Below the pieces are notes generated by a model. That model did no database searches, was not told the origin of the DNA, and saw nothing but the letters and a program-made list of their open reading frames with translations. A DNA stretch of 64,000 nt from Sitta carolinensis. Its lineage: Eukaryota; Chordata; Aves; Passeriformes; Sittidae. The position numbers and the translations under genes are program-made. Positions 13,141 to 26,300 of the stretch are shown here, in pieces. Numbering within the stretch: position 1 is the first letter of the stretch; every line of letters starts with the position of its first letter. The stretch covers positions 38,163,870 through 38,227,869 of the forward strand of contig JAVUNC010000006.1 in the NCBI GenBank assembly GCA_032173965.1, given 5' to 3'.

Positions 13141-16100
13141 ACCCACCTTCATTTCAGACACCACCGCACGTAGGGTCAGTGCTGACGCAGTACACACATC
13201 TGACTGGACTCATGCTTTGTTGAAGTGAAATCTGTCATGTCTGTATTGTGCCCTGGGATAAATCCTCTAGAGATGGACTTTTCCCATTTCCCAGGAAATG
13301 GAGAGCCACAGACCCACAAGGAGTACTTCACAGGTATGGAGAAGAACAGAAGTTACCTGTAGGTCTTCAGGTCTTCTCTTTAGACATGCTGCCTACCTCT
13401 AGAGGTCCTGGAGGCCCCTCTGTGTAGTGTTTCAGTCTCCTGCATTGTCTTCCAAGAGAGACAGTGAACCGTTCAGTACTCCTCAGCCATTGGTTTCCTA
13501 ATTTCTTGCAGTGCTTCCATTTTGAGCACAATTTACTCTGAGTACTTTAAGAAATGTCAGAATACCAGTCTTACATCAGTAATCAGGTGAAAGAGATTTC
13601 ACCCCAAGAGTCTGGTGAGAGTTTTCAGCAAGGACAGACTCTTGTCTCCTGTTCACTGGAGCCTGGAGATTGAGAAACATCTAAACACAGATTTGATGCT
13701 TTCAGATATTTTCCAAGGTAGGAAACATCACATAGAAAAAAGTATTTACTGTTAATTTAGCACAGACCACTAGGGAAAAAATATTTTGTAAATCAGAAAC
13801 AGGATGACAAAATTACAATATACCACAACGTATAGAGGAATCCGATGTCTAGGATGACCCAGGATAAAATGTCCCAAGATTAGAACTTTAGCATGTAGCA
13901 AACTTTTAACATGTAAGTAATTTTAATTAAGGCATGGAATGCAACACATGTTACACATAGAGGGTGATTTGCTGGCCTAGGGCCTAATACTTAGAGATTC
14001 TATATATCTAACTGCTGAGTGCAAGATCAGTAAAAGCTGCAGAAACCTGGTATCTCAAAGTATATAACTAAAACGAGATTAATTTCACCTAACACCTCCC
14101 CCCCCTTTGAAATTAGTAATAAAACCTCTCATCATCAAGAACTGATAATCAAAAGATAATCCTGTTTTATTACTTGATAACTGAGACAATCAGAGATTAA
14201 AAGCAAGATTTTCTAAGTGATGAGAACTCTCCCAACTCTTGTTCTTATGTCTGAGAATTTTACTGATGTATTTGTCAGTGCCAAAACATTTTTGAAACCT
14301 TCCTGCATTGCCTTAAACTCAGTAGGTGCAGAGCACCATGTAGTATTGTGTTTGTGTCCTCTGTTTGACCTGTGCATGATTTCTGTCTCTAAGAGCACAC
14401 ACTTCCTTGGGTCCTACAATGTTGAATACATTCCAAAGATTACAGGTAAGACAGTCTCTTCCACATGGATTAAACCCTTTTGCTTCCTGTTTTCACCCCC
14501 TTCAAAATTTCAAACTGGGAAAGAGCAATCAGAAAGGAACCTTTAAAGCATACTTTAAGGAAGATTCTCTTAGTATGTACAAAATAGGATAAAATAGATA
14601 CTGATGTGAATTTGAATAAAGGTATTTGAAAAATAGTGGCAGCAAATTGAGAAATTAGATTAATTAAACAAAAAAATGAGAGAAAAGAGTTCTTTAATAT
14701 AGCCCATATGTGCTGATGCTGTGCTTTATCTAGCAGAAATAATGGATCATGTGGAAAAATAGCTACCCATTGTAGATGAATGTATACTCCAACACTTAAA
14801 AAAATATTATTGTTTACCTACAGAAGTAGTAAAGAATGAAGGCTATAGAACCCAGTCTGTGTGGGGATGTCTGTGAGTGCATCAAGAACAAACTCATGGA
14901 CACGTATTCTCTGCAGAACAAAGGACATTTTTTTCCCATGAAATACAGTTGTTGCTGGCACTGCTTCAAATCTTCTGCATTTCTTCACATGTCCACAGCC
15001 AAACAAGGCAAGACTTCATAAATGCTTAGATGAGCTGCAAGGAACCAGAAAAGAGGGAACACAAAGAGTGCATTACATCTCTACCCATCTGAAGCCTGGT
15101 AGAGCAGAGGAGGACCAGGGAGCAGAGGTGTAGCAAAGCAGATCTCAAATCTTTAGTAGGCTTGGGTTCCTGCCTAGTTTTTGACTAAGATATAAAGGAT
15201 TTGTAGAGAAAAGTACCCAAGCAGAAATAGAGACCCCATCCCCTGAATCTCAAACTATGTAAGATGTACTGCAGAGAGCACCAATGGCCCAGCCAAGACA
15301 GAAATAATCATTTCCTTGGCCACTTGGCCAAGTATATTGAAATTCTTGCATTTAGCAGCATGACCAAACCCTGACAACATGGAATTGGGGCAAGAAGAAG
15401 ACTGGGGGTCACTGCAGACCTGGAAGGTGAGAGATTACTCCTGCTAGACACCTGGGAAAGGTGAGTGAAGGGTTTAATCTCACAGCACTTTATGAAAGCA
15501 AAACCTATTAATGCCTTCTGGCTATTAAATCTGTGCAATGTCAGTGAAACACTTTACACCTCATTGTCCCAGCAATAACGAAAGGTGAAACAAAGGAACA
15601 TGAATCTATGTGTTTGTGGTCCTTACCCCAGATTATTGAATTTGCAGCTATATTTTACCCTAAGAAAACTTGAAACCAGACAAGAGATTTTCATTTTAAT
15701 TTGTTTCATACTTTTTGCAGATTTTATTCAATTATTTTTCCCATCAATTAAGAAGATTTATGAATATGTTTTCCATTATGTGATGTTTGTCAAGTAAATT
15801 ATGCATTAGTTTTCCCTCAGCCAGCAAATTATTTGTGAACAATGATTTTTCCTTTTGTTTTTCAACCTGCTTAGATTTCTAAAATGGTGACGGAATGTAT
15901 GCGTTCGATGAATGTGGTTTGTTTTCTTCATAACTCTTACATAACCAAATACACTTTTTATAGGCATTCAGACTCACATTTAACTAATTGAACTGTTGCA
16001 CTTAGTAATGAATACATATAAGAGCCCAGCTTTAGTCTAAGCTATTAGCCCATACTATGTCTTGCAAAGGTGAAGTGTATTAGGTGGCATGTTATTGCTT

Positions 16101-19100
16101 GGTTGTCTAACTTTAAATATTTGAAATACCACTGAAGAAGCAGTGGACTTTAATTCTCAACTTGCATAATGATTGCCCAAATACCAGGCTACAGACTTCA
16201 TGACTCCTTGAGCTTTGAATAACAAAGGCTGAAAGGCACATTCACCTGCAATACTGTGGTAGTTAAGGTGATCTTGAATTTTCAATGTTCTTATTTGTTG
16301 CCTCAGACAGGTGGTGGAGCATCTTGTACAAGTTACAGCTACAAGACTGGTATCATTGGATTGTTGGTAGCAATGAAGCAAAATGTCCGTTCCTAGGATA
16401 CCTTTAATATAACTGCTGATCTACTTTGTAGAACTCAGCAATGCAGGTTAAGAGGGGCCATAACTTTGTCAGTAATACAGCCAAGGTTTGAGTTTGGCAT
16501 ACAGGAACTGAGATTAATGTGTGTTGTTACTTATCTGCATCATCCGTGTGACATTAGGTACAGGCCCTGTAGGTGCTATGAAACAAGAACTAGAACAAGA
16601 TGTGGTCATCATCAACACTGAGTTGCTGGCAGACTAAATGGAGGAGCCATGGTGATGGTGGTGAGTTTAATTATCCTTTTGCATTGATGTAAGCCATTCT
16701 GAGTCCCCTGGCAGTGGTAAGGTGCTACCCTGATGACAACAGGGGGAAAATGTGGCCTGGTACTAAGGAGTCAGAAAGTCAGAAGTGAAGAAAAATAAAA
16801 TGGCTGGAATCATTCATGTCTGTCTACATTTGGTTGATTCTCAAAGTGTGTCCCATCCCAAACATTTTTTCAATAATTTAGCTGCTTACTACAGCTATTG
16901 TTTTTCTGTTCCTTCTTGCTGCAGTGGAGCAAGTCTGTTTTTAACTTCTTTTAACTGCTATGGAGTTTCTCTCCAGCACTCATATGAGAACATTAAAAAA
17001 GCATGACCGGGGTGTGCATGTGGAAATGATCAGTAATCTTTAGCCTGCAATAGCAGAACTCTCTTATCTCACAACAAGGGAGGAAGGAATGAAATTGGAT
17101 TTCCTGCTTCTCATGACAGTTTCTATAGCTGTACTGTGGTAGCCCCATTGGGTACAATACTACACAGCTAACCTCAGCTGCTTTTCCCATTGGGAGCAGC
17201 TGCCAGTTTCTCTTCAAAACTGTGGGATGTGCAAACTATGTATAGAATTGGCACTTTCTTTCTTAATTTATAATTTTCTGACTCACCTATGTAAAGTTTT
17301 CTCAACATTTGTGCCTCACAAGAACACACCCCAAGTAGTTAGAAGATAAGCCCCAGTTCTTTACCAGAACAACAAAAAAAGCATTATTGCAATTGTGACC
17401 TTAACTTTTGTCTGGAGAGATAAACCAAGAGTAGATGTTATGTTTGAAAATAACTGACAGTGAATCAGCCATGTGCAGTGTGTCTTGAACGTGCTGTAAT
17501 GCAAAACAGACGCTGTGTTCACCCCAAATCTCAGCAACCTGTTCAGCGCATTGGCATAAAAGGAGCAACCAGATATTTGTAGTGGTGAAACATGAGAGGG
17601 AAGCTGCAGCTTGCAAATCTACTTGTTGGAGACATCTCTCAGTCAGGTGCAATCCATGGGATTATTCTCCTTTCTGTTTCTTGAGGCAGTGTTTTTTGGG
17701 ACTTGTAAATGTGAGGAATGAAGAAAGTTCAGCACAGTCTAGATTATGTCCTATATTAATCTATTCCCTCACTTCTTACCTTCTACTCAAATCATCCTCA
17801 CCTTCACTTGTTTGAGGTAAGAGTGAAATCTTTGTCTTACCCCTTCTGCATTATGTTATTTATTGAGAATGAGAGCCTTCCACCCTTTTACTGCTTTTTG
17901 TGTTGCTATGGCAACAATGAGGCCCACGCTTCTTGTCTGGTTAAATGCAATTTTAATTGCTTCAATAAATGTACTTTTAAAATACACAGTGAAAGCTAAT
18001 GTTTATGTTATAGTTATGCTACATCACCTGTAATAGAGATAAAAATAAATGCTAATGTAAACTTATCTTTAACTGGTTTTGAAGGTGGAGATTTAGCTTT
18101 CAGCATTCTGCCGTTTGGGCTGTGGCAGGGCTGATTGCTTTGGGTAAACACTTGTCTTCAGCTGAAGCCATGGGTAAATAGGATTGGAAAGATGTGCCTG
18201 TGCCATTGAATTCAGTTCCTTAGGATTGCAGGTGACTGTAAAATAGGCATTTAGTGTAGAGTGGTGCACAGAGCATCTGGATCATGTGATATTCTAGAAA
18301 AACCCTTGGACCGTACTTCAAAATCCTGTAACAGAGTTAAAAACTTTGTCTGCAGAGTGCTGTTAGGAAGAGGGCAAGATATAGGGCTATTGCTGATGTT
18401 TGATATTTCCATGATTATCCTACCCTAGAGAGCACAGGGATATTATGTCATGGCAATGCAATGCATTTTAAATGGCCTATGGAGAACATTTTAGTGGCAA
18501 TTGCTTTTGTTATTTTCACATGTGAAGAGTGAAATATGAGTTGAAATAGGTGTGGTAGTGTCATCTTCTGACAAGATGCTGAAGACTGGCAGTGGACCTG
18601 TACCCTCAGTCTCTATATCCAATTTTTTTTCCTAACACTGAATTGTGGAAAGGGATAGAAAAGAACTGCAAAATTGGTTTGAAAGTAGGAGAAAACATCC
18701 TGCTACAAAAAAAAAGCTACAAAATTGGCATGTTTGAATTATTAAAAAGCTTTAGAAGAAGCTTGGACAGAGTGAATAAATAACTTCCTATAGACAAAAT
18801 ACCATATACCAAAAGGGCCTTTTATTTAGCAGAGAGGACTTAAGACCAGGCACATCCAAACTGGATATAAACCAGATTAAGCTTGAAGACAGACTAATCA
18901 GACACAAAGAGAATCTTTGGCAAGTCTTCGTTATGAGGACTGGCACCTTTCTAGAGAAATTGTTCTGTTATACACAAGCTGATGGGCAGAAAAGTGCAGC
19001 AGAGGGGAAAATTCTGTAACATTTTATATACAGATATACCTACACTCTTTATATGCTCACATAAGCACACAAACATATAAGGCAGAAGTGATGACTTATT

Positions 19101-22100
19101 AGGCTTTTCTGGCTCTAGTCTCCAAGGCAGTGATCTGTGTGGCAGTAGTGAACTTGCTGTTTATAAACTTCTTACAGAAGACTTCTTAAAATAAGAAGGG
19201 TAGAAAGCAATTATAAGTTTTGTTGAAACCAATTATAATTTTTGTTGCTAAAGCTCTGTTAGATTCTGAAGCAATTATAGGAGAATTTGAATTATAATGT
19301 AAGTGTACAGTGGTTAGCTTTGATATGTGAAGGAAACATGGTTTCTAGTAATGGAACAATGTCAGCAATTAAACCTTGCTCTGCACAAAATGTTTGTAAA
19401 CGAGATCAAGGATGTGTGTTGGTTGCAAGGGTCTTTATATGCCATTAGTGAAGTCTCCTTGACTTTTGAAAAGTTTGACATAACCACTTTTTCGTGGAGA
19501 ATGTATAAAAAACAATTATTTTTAAGTTCTAAATTAAAGCGTATTATGTAGACGAAATAATTAACCAGTGGACACAATGTATGTATAAGTCTCACATTCT
19601 AGAGAAAAAAATGCTTAGAAAAATGGTTTGTAATCAGAAGAGATTTTACTAATACTTTTGCTAGTATTAATATTTAAATATACAAGAATGATGCAAAGTT
19701 TGGCTTTGTAAGAAGTTTAATTTGACTTATTATTTATGATAAATAAATAATACATTGATATAAATAATATATTTATAGAGGTAAAGATTTAAGAAAATAT
19801 AAACTTAATTTCTCCAAAGTGTTATTTATCTGTCTTGGTCATGCCCAGGTTTATTAACTGAAATATTATTATTTTGGTTATTCTGCAGATCTGCACTGTT
19901 TCCTACAATAATTTGATCATTTTTGTGCTTTACAAGGCTTTAGAAGCATTAATCTTGAGAAATTCTTAGGGTCTGGTGATAGTATAATGTAAAACCAAAG
20001 TTAACCAACTTAAAAAATTTTAATGTAAAAGTATACATCATCTGTTTTAATTTAATATTTTTTAAAATCAGCAATTAGAAGAAGAGACCTAATTAATGAG
20101 CCATTTTAGGTGGCTTGCCAACTCGCAGCCTGATTGTGCTTTCCCCTGGCTGCAAGCTCACCTGCAGGACAGGAAGTGGTGCATTGCATCCTCTGCTGCT
20201 GTGGGAAGCACAAATACCCTGGTAGTGCAGGGCTCCCAGGTAAGGGCTGGGACTGCCAGAAAAAGCCATTGGTGGCTCCCTCACATCCCCTTCCTCAATG
20301 CCCAGCATAAAAGAGATATGTGGAGGTGCAGAGTGTACCTGTCTGTTAAAATGAGCTAGCATGATGGTTTCAAGTAGTTAATGTTGCATTGAACAGCACT
20401 AATTTGATGAGTCTGACATGAGCTATTTAATTTGCATTGAATCATTGCCTGGCAGCTGCATCCTAACCCCTAAAAACTATGGATGCTTAATAAATCACAG
20501 GAGCCAAAGTGGCAGGTTTAGAATTTGCAGTACCTCCTAATCCTAGTAAAACAGTTTTGAAGTAGGCTGAGTAACTAATGGTGAATTATTTTGAGAGCTA
20601 ATTTCTCTGTCTTTTAGTTCATAAATAGCCTACCAAAACCTTGGGAGCCTTTTTAACTTGTCTTTTATTACCAATTATTTCCTGATTCCTTTCTCCCAGT
20701 AATTTTTGATCTGTCTTATAGAAGAGATTGCAGATCCTTTGATGATCAATTCAGAAGTAATAAAATTATATATGTATTAAAATAAAGTATACTTTTAATT
20801 ATGAACAGCTCTTCCTGGTTAAATCTCTACCTTTCTCTGAATTATGTTAATCAACTTATTAATTTTGGAATGACTACATCTGCTTATTACAACTAAATAA
20901 AAACTAATATGACATAATTATCTAGGAGTGAAGCATATGGAAAAAATCTGTGGATCACAGATTTGGGTCTAGACTGGCTTCTGATGTTATCTAACTGCAA
21001 TTTTTTTAATGTCACTCCTTTCCTCTATGTGAGATGAAACACTCATGATCCTACCACTTTTTCTCAAACACTTTGAGATTTTAAAGTGGATTATATCCAT
21101 TGTGATATCTCCCTGTAGATGATGATCCATATCATAACCTTTGGAACTCAACTTTATGAATTTGATCCTTTTTTTTTTTTTTATGTCAGACCTTCATTGC
21201 TACTCTTACAGTTCTCATTATAATTTCTTGGTGCAGTCCATATTTGTAAACTGAACTTTGAAGCCTAATACCAAGCTTGTCTGTTCAAAAAGATTTCTAT
21301 TTCGTGAGGTTTGACATGTCTACCTCAAAAGCAGGAAACAAAATTTGAGCATCTGTGTCCAGTTTCTGCTGAAGACACTAGAAAGGACTGCTCTTTCTGT
21401 GGGGTTGGTAAGTGTAAACAGATCAGACAATCTTATGTGCAGTTGCTTGGATACTTGCAGAATAATTTACAGAGCTGTTATATTACTGAAAAATATTTAT
21501 TCATCAAAATATTCTGTAAAAGAAGACTTTGACAAAGTGAGAACTAAACCAAGAGCACTGGGAAAGTCTTCACAAGCTTTTAACTACTTTGGGAGCTGTT
21601 AGTGACTCTCAGCTCAGTTGCAGTGGATAGTGCCCTGTGTCACAAACATAATACCTGCAAGACAGCACTCCATACAGGTCCCAGTTAACTCTCTGTGATG
21701 TTCAAGAGAAACGTGATTTAAATTAGGTGAATACTAATGACCTGGTAATTATTATTCTAAGGCTGAGAAACCCTGAATCAGCATTTGGTCACATAAAGTT
21801 TGTTCCAGGTGACTTGATGCCCTTTGTCCTTTCACCAGTCGAGAGAAATCTAGTGTTACACAAGGGTCATGTGTTGACTCTAGCTGCAGTACATGTGAAA
21901 AAAAAAAAAAAAAGAAAGGAACCCAACCTATCCCCCTCCCCCAAACAGGTCTCTATTACATCCTTAAAGTTCAGTCTTTGGCTGAGCTGAGACTTGAGAC
22001 CCAGAGGAAAACAACTATTAACATTCTGAAGGCACATTTGTTAACTGCAGAACTGTTTCACTCAGTGCCTTGAGTAAATTATCTTTGTACAAATTACATT

Positions 22101-22617
22101 TTTTCCCTAATCACCTCGGGTACTTCACTTGGAAGGCTTCCTACTTTTCTGCATCCAACTGTCAGGTAGTACTTAGAAAAGCTTCACACCAAACTTGTTT
22201 TGGATGATGTCTGGAGTAAAAGGCACTCATTTAACCTGCTGCTGTGAGCCCATCCCTGGGCCTTTAGCTGTCAGGAACCTTGCTGGTTTCTTAGCTCATA
22301 TTTGATATGATGGAAAACCTGTGAGACTAACCCGTGCTTTACTAGCACCTGAAGCACATTCAGACTGGATTTAGTCATTATCCTGAACCCTTGCCTGTAT
22401 CTTATATGGAGAGGCAGATAAACAGCTCATGCCAACTTTCACAGGGTGTTATGTTAAACAGGTGCCGAGGCCCTGGGTGGGGCGTATCAAGGCAGATCAG
22501 TTTATATGGCTTACAGTATGCATCATTACCCTCTCACTTGGACACCATGGCTTCAGGCAGCCACGAAGTTTTTCTTGGCTTCAGGCAGGAATAAGGTGTT
22601 CTCTTTCTGCCTGTGTT
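13141..22617. other. Intergenic sequence, no gene seen
   Basis: 9.5 kb of AT-rich sequence. Frames are all under about 110 codons with no domain recognised. A moderately GC-rich patch at 20096-20362 is open on both strands (87 and 89 codons) but unrecognised. A degenerate 27-bp repeat lies at about 19207-19260, and a T-run at about 21168-21182. No CR1 copy was recognised. Confidence 0.5.
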
Positions 22618-22638
22618 CATTGACTTAATAAGTCAATG
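22618..22638. repeat. 21-bp near-perfect palindrome
   Basis: CATTGACTTAATAAGTCAATG is self-complementary except at its centre. The adjacent GAGTTATTAAGTT offers a competing partner for the ACTTAATAA arm. Confidence 0.85.
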
Positions 22639-23164
22639 AGTTATTAAGTTAATTTCAACACAAGTGTCCTGATTTCTGGATAAAATACTCAAGCACAAAG
22701 GCAAACTCTGCACAGATTAATTTATGATTTAGCAGAATGCTAAAGTCTCTCTTGCTTGAGGGACACATGGAAACCCAGACTCCCAGAAACCTAGACTTGA
22801 ATCACTGTACTGCCATGCAAGTGGAGATGTTTTCTATTCTTCATTTTGTAAAAAAAGCACAGTGGAGCAAAACTGAAAAAAAAATCTGAGGCTACTAAAA
22901 TATCTGTGAGAGGACCTAGTCTCCAATTCCTGACCTACAGAAGTCTCTTAACCATCATATAGTTTCTGGATAAAATGCAGAACAATCCAGGGAATAAAGA
23001 CCAGATTGCCTGAGCAACAGGTCATCAATAAAACCATGGCAACAGCTTCCTAGACATGGGAGCCATTATACACCTGTGCAAGAATCAGGCACCATGAGTG
23101 GCACTCTCACACTTAAGGTACCTATAGCACTAGCTTTGAAGCTATGGGCTTGATAAGCAGACAG

Positions 23165-23382
23165 TGAGGTGGATTGAATACTGGCTTAACAGCTGTACGT
23201 AGAGGATGGTGATCAGTGCTATGAAGTCTAGTTAGAGACCAGCAGCCAGCAGTAGGGGAATCCTAGGGGCCTGTTTTCATCAATGTACATAAATACCGAC
23301 AGGGAGGCTGTAAAGAAGATGGAGCCAGGCTCTTTTCAGTGACAGGACAAAACAGTGTCAGTTCATCTGAATTCAGACCACA
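23165..23382 (+). mobile_element. CR1 LINE fragment with internal deletion
   Basis: The left part (to about 23270) resembles the CR1 reverse transcriptase region (GGTGGATTGAATACTGGCTT, then a degraded segment with GGGGAATCCTAGGGGCC). The right part jumps to the ORF2 end (CATCAATGTACATAAATACC, GATGGAGCCAGGCTCTTTTC). The roughly 1-kb stretch normally between them is missing, and there is no 3' tail. Confidence 0.75.
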
Positions 23383-26300
23383 CTTATCAGACTGGGCTCT
23401 GTAAGATATCTAGTTATGGGGGATGCTTGGCTCTGCACATCAGGCTTAGGAAGAACATAGAGATGGCTGAAGCCAGGTGAGATTGCAGAACCGTAGCTCC
23501 TTTTTAAAGGGAAATTTAACCATTGACAGAAAGAGGTTGGCTTGTATTTTTCCCCCATCCTTTTGTTGAAAGACACCTATTTTATACACCAGACAAATTT
23601 AATGGCCTCAAAGTCTCATACTTCTGAAAGCACAGTTGACATTCCTGCAGAAAAATATGTCCCAGACTTAGATTTCCTTCCCTCCCAACCCTCAGCTACT
23701 CTAACCATGAGATGATTTAGCCTCTAACCCATTCATTGCCTAAAACACCCTATAGCAAAAGTTTTGTGTTAATCACTGTCAGCAAGTGCTGAGATCTGAG
23801 TGCTGACAATGTTTTTTAAGGCATAGCCTGCCTACATAGACCCATCTAGATGTCTTTGGAGACTTATCTTCGATATGGAAAATAGGATAGTATAGGAATC
23901 TGGGCTGACCCATTTAAGGAATGAAAATAATTTATGCTTGAGAGATGCACATATAGGGATATAAGTGTAGATCTGTATTTTAATGTGAACAAGTAAACAG
24001 TCAGCACTATAATAATCTGTAAGGCATTTGATCCCAATAAACCATTTTAATCCTTAGGGCTATTCTGGCAGTAAGAGATAACTGAACAGAAACAGAAATG
24101 TTCTTAGCATAAAGCTCACTTATCTATGTTTACTGTGTGAGACAGTTTCAGACCCTTTTCCCCTCCTTCCCAAAACCAATGAACACTTCATCTGTACAGT
24201 CTGCTAGCTCCATAGTTCACTAGCCCTTCATTTTTGATTTTTATTTACAGAAAGGGACAAGACAAAAGGAAAATCAAGTCATGAAGAAATGCTTAGGACT
24301 AATGCTACCCCACTGGCATGCCCTCTGCTTCAATAAAGTTTCACTGCAGATTTTGGTTTTAATAGCCATACATGTGGTCCTGCGCTTTGTGGGAGGATGC
24401 ATTTCCACATCTCTGCTCTTAACAAGCCTCTGAGCTCAATGCTTTTGTGGCTGTCTCCTGGCTGCTGCATTGTCTTCATTGCTGTCTGCACTGCAGACAA
24501 AGGGCTACAGCTTAGAAAGGCAGAGACAGTGAATGCCTAGGCAGTGAAGTGCTAAAACTTATTTAATTTGTTGTCATTACTAAAGACTGAATGATGCTTA
24601 TGAAAGGGTAGGAGCAAGAGCACATTGCACCTCCAAAACCGGGTAGTGCCACTGCAGGTTATGTGACCATAATTTTTTAATAATCTTCAAGCCAGCACTT
24701 GCTCCTCTGTTTTTGGTGTCCTGGCATCTAAAGACACTTGAGGTCTGTCTTGTATTTCATGAGCATACAGACCTTGTTGGCAGCGTAGATGTATAGTGCC
24801 TGGTGCTACTGGTCTAGTACTAGTGCTCTGCTGGCCTAAACTGTGTGGCAGGCATGAAAAAGGGACTATAACTTATAGCTCAGAAATCCCCTGAAGAAAG
24901 GTGGGAATTGATCTGTAAGTTTTTTTCATTGATCAGTTAGTTTGCAAAATATTTCTAGATTAGATGGGTGAATGGCCATTATGTGCAAGGCTTTGACTCA
25001 GCTCAAGGTTGTTTGCTAGGTAAGCTGAAGCCAATTTTTCCTCCCCTCACAAATAATAAACTCAGAATAAGACTCTTCGGCACAAATGTTGCCATGTAAT
25101 GGCATTAAAATAATACACATGTATTTGTGCTGTGGAGTCTTCAAGGTCTGGAAATGGAATTTGAGTTCCCTCAGTTATGCAAATACCAGCAAATACATTA
25201 ACCTAGCCGGGAATTGCTCTAATTGTGGCAAAACAATCATTTTGCATCCATATTTCACATTTAGTGGTAGCTTTGAATTGCTTTTATAAACAAGAATTTC
25301 TAGTTCTACTTCTTATTGTTTGAGAAGAATATGTAAGAATTTTAGCCTCATCAAAGCGGTACAGGTGCCACTGCAAGAAATGATCCCTTGTATATGGGTT
25401 ACGTTAGGTTGTACTATTGACTGAGAATTTGAGGAGGGAATTATATAGCCTTTAATTTATGTAAGGAAACCAGGAACTGGCTTCAGATTTGCACATACTT
25501 TCCCTTTATATGTTTTGTTGATCAGTGACAAAGCATTTCTTAACTTCAGTAGTAAGTGCTCAAGATGCAATATGTCTTAGTGCTAAATAGTATTGTCTGA
25601 TGTGCTCACCCTGGATGTGTATCTTAGGTGCAAGAGCCCACGCTTATGTTAAATGCAAAAGTCCGGTTGATGGATTTGGCTTCATTTACCCAAATGCACT
25701 GTATATGCAGCTTATTTTCTTCCATTTTGCTAGCAAATTAGTCAATGAGAAAGCAATACTGTGGAGTACAATCAACTATGAAAAAAAATTGTAAATTTAT
25801 TTGTAGGTAAAATAAGAATTGTAAATTTATTTGTAGCTTCCTTTTGTAGAAGAAATCTTGATATTATGGCCACTTATAATGAATTTTGTTTCTGAGGGCC
25901 CAGGAGAACACGAAAACCTTTGAGGTGCTTGAGGGTTTCTATACTCTCAATCCTTGTGTTAAAAAGGCTTTGAGGGAGCAGAAACAGTGCTTCAGAAACT
26001 TTCCCTGTTACAAAGTAAGCCTTTATAGTGCATACCATAATTGTTATTCTTTATGATCATAATGTGGCTAATATTAAAAAAAAAATAAATGAGTGAACAC
26101 CATGAGGTAAGGAAAAAAAGGAAAAATCCTAACAGTTTTTACAGCAAAACTTGCAGAGACTCAGAGATTTATGGAAAGGGAGCACTTTCTACTGTCAGGA
26201 AGCCTGCCATTAGCTTCAAAGGAAGTTTCAGTAGGTTCTGAATGTTTGTAAGAGTTATAACTCAATTTATCCAGATAACAATATCTTTGTTATCTAAAAT

